Assembly (NCBI GenBank): GCA_017857875.1
Contig: JAFMCH010000010.1
Coordinates: 1-41,156, forward strand
DNA: 41,156 bases
Source of the DNA: Actinomycetota bacterium
GTDB lineage: Bacteria > Actinomycetota > Actinomycetes > S36-B12
Reading direction: 5' to 3'
Of the stretch, positions 6,309 to 12,957 are shown piece by piece. The number at the start of each line of letters is the position of its first letter. The stretch's first letter is position 1. The translations under genes were made by a program, and so were the position numbers. The notes beneath the pieces are model-generated. The model saw nothing but the letters and a program-made list of their open reading frames with translations, had not been told where the DNA came from and did not search any database.

Positions 6309-7586
6309 TCACAAGCGTCCGAAGAGGTCGATGTCCTCCCGCAAGCATTCGATATCAATATCAGAGACCGTTCTTCGTGTTTGGGCAATAGCGTGCAGGT
6401 AGTCCTGGGTGGACGCACCAACCAATTCAGCCGAGTCACCACTACTCATCTCACGCTCGAAAGACGCCTGGGCGGCTGACCGTGAGGCAAACTCAATATC
6501 TGCCGGGGTGAAATGCTCAGAGGCGTCGACGAGTGCTGCGATGGCGACGTCTGCGCGCGAGGACCGCGACACAAACGACTCCCAAATCGCAGCTCGCGCC
6601 GTCGCATCAGGCGGACCGATGGGAATCACATAGTCAAAGCGCCCGGGACGCAAGAATGCCTGATCGAGTGTGCGCACGGAATTGGTCGCGCATACCAGTA
6701 GGCGCGTGTCATGTTGACGAAAGGCCGGGATGATCTTGAGCAGTTCGTTGGTCACGCCATGGGCTGGGCTCTTTCCAAAACCTTCGCGCACCGATGCGAT
6801 CTCCTCTACCTCGTCGATGAACACAAGGACTTTTTCCAGGTCGTCGATCATGGCGAAGGTCTCGTGCAGTGCTTGCGCCAATCCACCAGATTCAGATGTC
6901 AGCCTCGAGGGGAATATTTCTACGAACGGCCAGGCCAGGCGTGACGCGATGGCGCGGGCAAACGTCGTCTTGCCTGTTCCGGGAGGCCCGAACAACACGA
7001 TGGCATGGGGCGGAAGCACGCCATGTGCGGCTGCCCGCTCGGGGTGACTGAGCGGCATAACAACGCGTTTATCGATGATGTCCTTTTCTTCGTGCATGCC
7101 GGCAAGGCGTTGCCATAGATCACGAGAGAGCACTCGACCACCGAGGGCGCTCAGGGTTGTGGCTTCACCAGGCGTGAGTGCCTCCCGCTTTTCCCAATAC
7201 GCAGCGGCCTCGTGGCGCACATATCCAGCCCTAGCAAGACCTTCAGACATCTGCTCTTCCTGTGAAAGCAAATAGGAGATAGTCGCTACCCCTTCGTTTA
7301 CCAGCCTCTCCTCGAGGTGGGTGAGCAGCGCTGACGGCACACCCTCGCCGCGATGCGTGGAAGTAACGGCGACACGCATCACCCAGGCACGTGAACCAGA
7401 TGCATTCGCGAGTGCCGCACCCACCACCGTGTCCTGATGCACCGCCACAACAGCAGGGGCTCCCGCACGTAAGGCAACGATGCACTCGGCAATCGAGAAC
7501 ACCGAAGCCATGCCAGGTGTGACTTCCAAGAGATGAACGACCGGCTCAAGGTCACTATCGTGGTAATTCCTCACAATGAACGACAT
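6309..7586 (-). CDS. GNAT acetyltransferase-AAA+ ATPase fusion protein
   Basis: A 425-residue two-domain protein. Residues 1 to about 135 form a GNAT N-acetyltransferase fold with an acetyl-CoA loop near 77-86 (THRGEGVPSA; the last Gly/Ala of the usual RxxGxG/A is Pro). Residues about 165-390 form a classic AAA ATPase: Walker A GPPGTGKT at 200-207, Walker B VLVFIDE at 253-259, sensor-1 Asn302 in CATN and the second-region-of-homology RPGRFD at 313-318. Such ATPases remodel or unfold proteins as rings. Joining one to an acetyltransferase suggests acetylation coupled to remodelling, but the substrate is unknown. The start is supported by a GGGGAGG Shine-Dalgarno sequence 8 nt upstream. The gene seems to stand alone, leftward, downstream of the acyl-CoA dehydrogenase. 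Confidence 0.85.
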   Translation of the reverse strand: MSFIVRNYHDSDLEPVVHLLEVTPGMASVFSIAECIVALRAGAPAVVAVHQDTVVGAALANASGSRAWVMRVAVTSTHRGEGVPSALLTHLEERLVNEGVATISYLLSQEEQMSEGLARAGYVRHEAAAYWEKREALTPGEATTLSALGGRVLSRDLWQRLAGMHEEKDIIDKRVVMPLSHPERAAAHGVLPPHAIVLFGPPGTGKTTFARAIASRLAWPFVEIFPSRLTSESGGLAQALHETFAMIDDLEKVLVFIDEVEEIASVREGFGKSPAHGVTNELLKIIPAFRQHDTRLLVCATNSVRTLDQAFLRPGRFDYVIPIGPPDATARAAIWESFVSRSSRADVAIAALVDASEHFTPADIEFASRSAAQASFEREMSSGDSAELVGASTQDYLHAIAQTRRTVSDIDIECLREDIDLFGRL

Positions 7587-7706
7587 ACGGCGAACCTCCC
7601 CTGAACCCTTCCGGGTGACGCCCTTGACGCTAGTGCCAGATCAACCTATGTGCCCGCCGGGAACCACGGTGCGCACACAGGTAGGTCAAATAGCGGGATG
7701 TCGGTG

Positions 7707-9455
7707 CTAAAACACGGCCTCGTCTAGGTTGACGTACAGGTTGTCTTGAGCCGCGAGCACATCAAACATTGCGTCCACCTTCGGCAATTCACGTGTGAAG
7801 AAATATTCCGCGGCAAGGCGTTTACCGGCATAGAAATCATCGTCACCGGTCGCGGCCAATTCGACATCAAGCCACAACCAGGCAACGACCACATGACCCA
7901 CAGCTTCCAGGTACGTGGTGGCGTCGGCAAGCGCCGATTCCGCATTACGGTCGGCCCACAAACCCGCGGTAACTTGGAGCATTCTCATTAGTCTCGAGGT
8001 AAGTGCCTCAGCGTGCTTGGCGGCTGAGTCACCAGCGCCTTGAGCTCTCTCAATCGTGGCCTGCATGCGTTGAGCCAGTACACCCAAGGCAGCGCCGGAA
8101 TTCATGGTCACTTTTCGCCCGAGCAAGTCCAGAGCTTGAATTCCGTGCGTTCCTTCATGAATCGCATTGAGTCGGTTGTCACGCCACATCTGCTCCACGG
8201 GGTATTCACGGGTATAGCCGTATCCACCGTAAACCTGGATCGCGTGGTCGTTGGCCGCTAGACACCACTGGGATGGCCAACTCTTGGCGATCGGAGTGAG
8301 GATTTCCAGCAGCAGGTTGGTTGATTCAGGATTATCACCGGATTCGAGTTCGTCAACGAGAAGGCCGCAATACAACTCCAGTGCAAGGCCGCCTTCGACA
8401 TAGGCCTTCGACGCCAGGAGCATGCGACGAACATCAGCGTGTTCAATGATCGGCACCATCGGTGCATTTGGATCCTTCGCACCCACTGGTCGACCCTGCG
8501 GGCGGGTCTTCGCGTAGTCCAAGGCATGCAGGTAGCCCGCATATCCCTGTGCTACCGCGCCACTGCCTACACCGATCCGAGCCTCGTTCATCATGTGAAA
8601 CATGTAGGCCAAGCCGTTATTCTCCTCGCCCACGAGATAGCCAACGGAACCATCATTCTCACCGAAGTTCAACAGGCAGTTGGTCAAGCCGCGCTGACCC
8701 ATCTTGTGGTTAAGACCGGCCAGGCTGACATCGTTGTTGGAGCCATCGTCACGCTTTTTCGGCACAATGAAGAGGGAAATACCTTTTACTCCGACAGGCG
8801 CCCCGGGCACCCGAGCCAAAACCAAGTGGACGATGTTTTCGCTGAGGTCGTGATCACCGCCACTAATCCACATCTTGTTGCCACGAATGCGATACGTGCC
8901 ATCAGACTGTACTTCCGCGCGAGTCGTGATGTCCGATAACGACGAGCCAGCCTGGGGTTCACTCAGACACATGGTGCCGAAATACCGACCCTCGATCATC
9001 GGCGGCACCCAACGCTCAATCTGTTCAGCCGTGCCGTAGGCCATCAACAAATTGGCGTTGGCCCGAGTGAGAAATGAGTAGCCGGAGGTCGCCACATTAG
9101 CCGCGGAGAACCACATGCCAATCACCTGAGAAATAATGCTGGGCATCTCAATGCCACCCACGGACCCCGGCATAGAAAGTCCACCAAACCCGGCCTCGTA
9201 GTAGGCGGCAAGGGCCGGCGCCACGGCATCGTTCACTGTCACCGTTGTGCCATCAAAGGTGGGTTCCTCGACGTCGTTGCGGTGGTTGTGGTTCGCAAAC
9301 TTATCGGTCGCGAGCCGCTCGGCGAGATCAAGTAAGTCGTCGACCGTCTCACGGTCCAGGTCTCCGTACGCCTCACTATCCAACAGCTTTTGCGTCGGCA
9401 ACCACTCGTACAGCAGGAAGTCCACATCACGACGAGACAGCAATAGTGACAGCAT
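7707..9455 (-). CDS. Acyl-CoA dehydrogenase, DmdC/AcdA-like long form
   Basis: A FAD-dependent dehydrogenase of about 582 residues that introduces an alpha-beta double bond into an acyl-CoA thioester. It has the N-terminal RRDVDFLLYEW segment of the long (about 600-residue) subfamily, the FAD/substrate motif CLSEPQAGSSLSD near 163-175, and GGYGYTREYPVEQMWRD followed by HEGTHGIQALDLLGRK, where Glu434 is the likely catalytic base. A C-terminal helical extension completes it. This subfamily includes 3-methylmercaptopropionyl-CoA dehydrogenase (DmdC) of DMSP demethylation but also general acyl-CoA dehydrogenases, so the substrate is not decided. Start: GAGG lies 6 nt before the ATG at 9455. An adjacent ATG at 9458 and one at 9497 are alternatives. 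Confidence 0.85.
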   Translation of the reverse strand: MLSLLLSRRDVDFLLYEWLPTQKLLDSEAYGDLDRETVDDLLDLAERLATDKFANHNHRNDVEEPTFDGTTVTVNDAVAPALAAYYEAGFGGLSMPGSVGGIEMPSIISQVIGMWFSAANVATSGYSFLTRANANLLMAYGTAEQIERWVPPMIEGRYFGTMCLSEPQAGSSLSDITTRAEVQSDGTYRIRGNKMWISGGDHDLSENIVHLVLARVPGAPVGVKGISLFIVPKKRDDGSNNDVSLAGLNHKMGQRGLTNCLLNFGENDGSVGYLVGEENNGLAYMFHMMNEARIGVGSGAVAQGYAGYLHALDYAKTRPQGRPVGAKDPNAPMVPIIEHADVRRMLLASKAYVEGGLALELYCGLLVDELESGDNPESTNLLLEILTPIAKSWPSQWCLAANDHAIQVYGGYGYTREYPVEQMWRDNRLNAIHEGTHGIQALDLLGRKVTMNSGAALGVLAQRMQATIERAQGAGDSAAKHAEALTSRLMRMLQVTAGLWADRNAESALADATTYLEAVGHVVVAWLWLDVELAATGDDDFYAGKRLAAEYFFTRELPKVDAMFDVLAAQDNLYVNLDEAVF

Positions 9456-9583
9456 CATTGACCTCGATTCATAACGGGTAGCTGGTATCACCCTCACCCT
9501 CCCACAACTTCCCGCGGACGGGACGACATGCGCGTCTAAAGGTTGGCAGCGCCTGAAGTCGCGAAACGAGAGTGGTCCTCGTA

Positions 9584-11209
9584 CTACCTACCGGTCGTGG
9601 GGGCAGGCAAACTTGGCGATTTGCCCCGGCATGCCACTCCCACGCAGTCGTGAAGCCTGTTCCACTCACCGATAAGTGCCAGTTTTGTCTTCAAATAGGC
9701 AGGGTTGTAGGCAACAGAATCGATTTGATAGGGATCTTTCCGCAGGTCGTACATCTCTTCGAAGCCATCCTCGTACACCCACCAGGCATACCGCTGAGTT
9801 CGAACGCCGTCGAAGAGCGGTAGGTCATTGCCACTCGCAGACTTTTGCGGACCGCTGGACAATAGCAACGTTCGATTAGGTAATCGACGATCCTTCATCA
9901 TGACTCCAACCAGCGAACGTCCGTCAAGTTGTCTGGTCGGCGTTACTCCTGCCAACTGCAAGAGCGTGGGTGCGATGTCGATTTCGAACGCCATCTTCTT
10001 GACAACTGTGTTGCGATCAATTCCGGGACCAGCGATCACCATGGGGATCCGGAGGGCAGGCTCGTACGGGAAATACTTCCCGTAGGTAACCGCATGCTGC
10101 CCCAATAGGTAACCGTTGTCGCCCATAAACACGATGTAGGTGTTGTCTAGTTGATTGGTCTTTCTCAAAGCGGCCACGATCGCTGCCACACCTTCATCGA
10201 CAGCAAGGAGTGACAGTTTCCGGCTTCGGTTGTCAGCAGCTAGTTCCGCGATCACCTCATCAGTCAAGGCCGGCAGGTTCCGTATCAACGACTGCTTGTC
10301 AGACCGATCCGCCTCATTGAAACTCGGGTCCTGTGGTAGCTCGATATCGGGCAGCAAATCCTGGTGGCGAAGCGCTGGACGAGGTGGAATCGTCGATACC
10401 TCAATTCCTGACCCCGACTCAGGCTTATCGATGTCGGCCCAACTGTCTTTCCAGGTTCCATCCGTCAGCGGAATCGTCTCTACATGCGGTGCCAGATAGG
10501 CCAACTGAAGCATGAAAGGTTCAGGCGCCTTCTGTGCCCGGAGGATTACCTCCAAGGCTTTGGTTGTGTAGACATCCGTCCCGTAGTTCTCCGCCTCTTC
10601 CGTGTAAAAGTCTCCGTAGACCTTGAATCCGCTCGGTTCATTCAGCCCGTAGCCGTACATTTGATAGGTCGATGGGTCAGACGAGCCATACCACTCACTC
10701 CAGCCTGAAGGAACCCTTGCTACCGGACGGTTGTACATGCCATACCCGTTGATGTACTTGCCGATGTGTGCCGTGTGATATCCGGCTTGCTGTAACCAGT
10801 ACGCCGAAAAAGATTTACCGTTCTTTTTCTCCCACGGAACGAAACCACCCGTCGGCGGGAAATTCGAACTGATGCCGTTGTTGTGCGGATAACTACCCGT
10901 CATCAAGGCCGCTCGCGACGGACAGCACAGCGCGAAAGGGGTCAGAGCCTGCTCGAAGGAAGCCCCACGACGAGAGAGCGCCTTCACTGCCGGCATCACC
11001 TGTAGGTCGTCAACGGTCATGTCATCGGTCTGGATAATAATGAAATTGGGGCGTTCATCACGCTGTCGCGCTTCTTGCGAAGCGGCGGTGGATGACGCGG
11101 AAACGGCTGGGATCTCCTGCACCGATGTCTCAGCCGGGACTGAAACGGCCGGAACAATGACCATTGCTCCGGCCAACAAGCCAAACAACGCTGAAGAAAC
11201 AAGCCTCAC
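9584..11209 (-). CDS. Secreted arylsulfatase-family sulfatase
   Basis: Predicted exported sulfatase of about 541 residues. After a signal peptide (LVSSALFGLLAGAMVIVPAVS) comes the sulfatase fold with metal-binding TDD near 61-63, the formylglycine signature C-C-P-S-R at 95-99 (Cys95 to be converted) and a second metal site MGDNGY. The overall pattern (GISSNFPP, GKYINGYG) is that of N-acetylglucosamine-6-sulfatase or polysaccharide sulfatases, so it probably releases sulfate from sulfated glycans outside the cell. The substrate is not defined by sequence alone. I chose the GTG at 11209, which has GAGGGG 7 nt upstream, over a GTG at 11224. A possible -10 TATGCT is at 11251-11256. No formylglycine-generating enzyme gene is in the window. 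Confidence 0.85.
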   Translation of the reverse strand: MRLVSSALFGLLAGAMVIVPAVSVPAETSVQEIPAVSASSTAASQEARQRDERPNFIIIQTDDMTVDDLQVMPAVKALSRRGASFEQALTPFALCCPSRAALMTGSYPHNNGISSNFPPTGGFVPWEKKNGKSFSAYWLQQAGYHTAHIGKYINGYGMYNRPVARVPSGWSEWYGSSDPSTYQMYGYGLNEPSGFKVYGDFYTEEAENYGTDVYTTKALEVILRAQKAPEPFMLQLAYLAPHVETIPLTDGTWKDSWADIDKPESGSGIEVSTIPPRPALRHQDLLPDIELPQDPSFNEADRSDKQSLIRNLPALTDEVIAELAADNRSRKLSLLAVDEGVAAIVAALRKTNQLDNTYIVFMGDNGYLLGQHAVTYGKYFPYEPALRIPMVIAGPGIDRNTVVKKMAFEIDIAPTLLQLAGVTPTRQLDGRSLVGVMMKDRRLPNRTLLLSSGPQKSASGNDLPLFDGVRTQRYAWWVYEDGFEEMYDLRKDPYQIDSVAYNPAYLKTKLALIGEWNRLHDCVGVACRGKSPSLPAPTTGR

Positions 11210-11250
11210 AACCGAGCCCCTCACTCATGTACCCAAGTCGAGTTGAGCGA

Positions 11251-11256
11251 AGCATA
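11251..11256 (-). promoter_or_regulatory. Possible -10 box TATGCT of the sulfatase gene
   Basis: TATGCT matches TANNNT and would give a leader of about 35 nt carrying the GAGGGG ribosome-binding site before the GTG at 11209. No clear -35 is visible. Confidence 0.3.
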
Positions 11257-11376
11257 GCGCGCGAGACGACGCGATGCTGCTCGATGACTCCGGCAGGGTG
11301 AACCTGCGAAATCCCGGGATAGTACATTGAACATCGTTTCGTGTCGAGGATGATTCACTCCGAGACCGGGAGCTCC

Positions 11377-11452
11377 GGGCCGCTAGCTCAATTGGCAGAG
11401 CTGCGGACTTTTAATCCGTAGGTTGTGGGTTCGAGTCCCACGCGGCCCACCA
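11377..11452 (+). tRNA. tRNA-Lys (anticodon TTT)
   Basis: A 76-nt cloverleaf. Acceptor GGGCCGC pairs perfectly with GCGGCCC, followed by A and an encoded CCA. The D-arm is in AGCTCAATTGGCAGAGC. The anticodon arm GCGGA/TCCGT encloses the loop CTTTTAA with anticodon TTT at 11410-11412. The T-arm has GTGGG-TTCGAGT-CCCAC. It stands alone between the sulfatase promoter and a convergent lipoprotein gene. No attachment-site duplication or integrase is seen beside it. Confidence 0.97.
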
Positions 11453-11454
11453 CT

Positions 11455-11477
11455 GCCTTGTCGGATCTCGCCAAGGC
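11455..11477. terminator. Hairpin after tRNA-Lys, possible terminator
   Basis: GCCTTG at 11455-11460 pairs with CAAGGC at 11472-11477 across an 11-nt loop, between the tRNA and the end of the convergent lipoprotein gene at 11482. It has no T-tract, so terminator activity is uncertain. Confidence 0.3.
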
Positions 11478-11481
11478 GCCC

Positions 11482-11964
11482 TCAGCCCCCGGTAACCACC
11501 ACGGCAACGCGCATTTCGTCGGTCATCGACACATCAATCATCACTTCGACCTCCATGCCGTGGCCTTTGAGCCGCCACCAACCAGCTGCTTCATCACCTT
11601 CCACCACTTCGAAGCCGCGGCCAGATAGTGCATCAACGTAGTCCGAACATGCCCCCCAGCGTGGAAACTGCGAATAGAACTGCACCATCATGGAGCGACC
11701 TTGGGCCGACTCGTCGATCGTCGAGTATTGAATCTCGAAGCCAGGAATTGTTGTCACCTGTTCGGGCCACGATTCAGGCAACCCGGCGCCGACCTGCAAG
11801 GTGCTGCGACTGATCGTGTCGGGCATGGCATCGCGATGAGGCCCAAGCGCGTCATATCCGCACCCGGATGCAACGCCCGCGCTCAAGACACCGACCACGA
11901 ATACGACCGCAGCCTTGCGTCGACGTCTACCTCGCCCCTCGAGCGAGCGCATCATGCCATCCAT
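11482..11964 (-). CDS. Small putative lipoprotein, function unknown
   Basis: A protein of about 160 residues with a basic N-terminus (RGRRRRK), a hydrophobic stretch (AAVVFVVGVLSAGVA) and a lipobox-like ASGC, so probably lipid-anchored outside the membrane. The mature part (about 125 residues) has two Cys-free beta-strand-like segments around GFEIQYSTIDES and RVAVVVTGG and a central ACSDYVDAL. I recognise no family. I chose the ATG at 11964 because TAGCGT, a TANNNT -10 box, ends 7 nt before it and no Shine-Dalgarno is present. Upstream in-frame starts to 12006 would put extra residues before the signal. It is convergent with tRNA-Lys and divergent from the TIGR03085-like gene. Confidence 0.65.
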   Translation of the reverse strand: MDGMMRSLEGRGRRRRKAAVVFVVGVLSAGVASGCGYDALGPHRDAMPDTISRSTLQVGAGLPESWPEQVTTIPGFEIQYSTIDESAQGRSMMVQFYSQFPRWGACSDYVDALSGRGFEVVEGDEAAGWWRLKGHGMEVEVMIDVSMTDEMRVAVVVTGG

Positions 11965-11971
11965 ACGACAC

Positions 11972-11977
11972 ACGCTA
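11972..11977 (-). promoter_or_regulatory. -10 box TAGCGT, leaderless start of the lipoprotein gene
   Basis: TAGCGT matches TANNNT and ends 7 nt before the ATG at 11964, consistent with a leaderless transcript. Confidence 0.5.
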
Positions 11978-12091
11978 GGTATGAAAATGCCGCAAGAGTC
12001 GATCAAGAGTAAGCAATGACCGGTCCTTGCCGCACGGCGAGATCATGCGGGTGCACGGCCGCCGACTGACCGCGCATGGCAACATCGAGCC

Positions 12092-12730
12092 ATGTCTGCC
12101 CAACAATTCGCCCAGTCCGAGCGACACAGCCTCGCTGATCTACTCGATGAACTCGGCCCCGAAGCGCCCACTTTGTGTGCTGGCTGGACCACGCGCGATC
12201 TCACCGCACATCTGCTTATCCGCGAGGACCGACCCGATGCAGCCCTCGGCATCCTGGGTGGTCCGCTTGCCTCCTACAGCGAGTCAGTCCAAAATCGCGC
12301 TGCGGATAGGCCGTTCACAGACAATGTTAATCGGGTGCGTAACGGCCCCAGCGCATTCTCGATCTTCCGAATTCCCGGCATTGATGGCGCTGTCAATTTG
12401 ATGGAGTACCTGGTCCATCATGAAGATGTTCGGCGCGCAAGCGATGACTGGCAACCTCGCGTACTGACCGACGAGGAGCAAGATCTCGTGTGGTCGCGCC
12501 TATCACGACTGTCTCGGCTCATGGTGCGCAAGGTTCCCGTTGGTGTGGTGCTACGACGCAGCGACACCAACGCGACGATTATCGCGCGCAAGGGCACGCC
12601 CATCGTCGAAGTTGAGGGACTGCCCGTTGAACTCGCACTCCGGCTCTATGGCCGCGAAGCTGTCAATGTCACCTATACCGGCTCCCCTGAGGACATCGCT
12701 GCCTTCAACGCGAGCCCCATGGGTGCGTGA
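12092..12730 (+). CDS. TIGR03085-like DinB/maleylpyruvate-isomerase-fold protein
   Basis: A 212-residue protein with the N-terminal pattern of the actinobacterial TIGR03085 family: LCAGWTTRDLTAHLLIREDRPDAA near 29-52 and the NLMEYLVHHEDVRRA helix near 103-117. His40 and the later His pair are in positions used for metal binding in the MDMPI/DinB fold. Members are thought to be metal-dependent thiol-utilising enzymes (mycothiol in many actinobacteria), but the reaction of this subgroup is not known. No ribosome-binding site or -10 is obvious before the ATG. It is transcribed toward the 6C RNA. Confidence 0.75.
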   Translation: MSAQQFAQSERHSLADLLDELGPEAPTLCAGWTTRDLTAHLLIREDRPDAALGILGGPLASYSESVQNRAADRPFTDNVNRVRNGPSAFSIFRIPGIDGAVNLMEYLVHHEDVRRASDDWQPRVLTDEEQDLVWSRLSRLSRLMVRKVPVGVVLRRSDTNATIIARKGTPIVEVEGLPVELALRLYGREAVNVTYTGSPEDIAAFNASPMGA

Positions 12731-12804
12731 GGTTGACCACACCAGAAGACAAGATCCGGACAAGGACAGGGCAAAACTGGCCCACTTGCTAGCCCGCCAC
12801 CATC

Positions 12805-12910
12805 AAGGAGAGCACAATAGAAGTGCGCTCCACCCCCCCCGGAGCGGTGTTCCCTACGGGGAGCCGACAGACCCATCCGGTCCCCCCCGTCTGGATGGGT
12901 TTGTTCATTT
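12805..12910 (+). ncRNA. 6C RNA (actinobacterial small RNA with two C-rich loops)
   Basis: Two consecutive hairpins with long C-runs in their loops, the defining feature of the 6C RNA. The first is CGCTCC (12826-12831) paired with GGAGCG (12841-12846), with a loop of A plus eight Cs. The second is ACCCATCCGG (12871-12880) paired with CTGGATGGGT (12891-12900), with seven Cs in its loop, followed by a T-rich tail, so it also acts as an intrinsic terminator. This RNA is conserved across actinobacteria and affects growth in mycobacteria, where its C-rich loops pair with G-rich targets. The 5' end is not fixed by the sequence; 12805 is an estimate. It fills most of the gap between the TIGR03085-like gene and the hybrid kinase. 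Confidence 0.85.
12871..12910 (+). terminator. Intrinsic terminator formed by the second 6C hairpin
   Basis: A 10-bp stem with one G-T pair is followed by TTGTTCATTT. It ends the 6C RNA, and any read-through from 12730, before the kinase start at 12958. Confidence 0.6.
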
Positions 12911-12957
12911 ATCGGGCATCGCAGACATGAGCACACGACAGCAGGCACACTGAGAAC

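Noticed and set aside
11377-11452. Genomic island attachment site at tRNA-Lys
   Set aside because: No integrase, no direct repeat of the tRNA 3' end within the window, and ordinary chromosomal genes on both sides.
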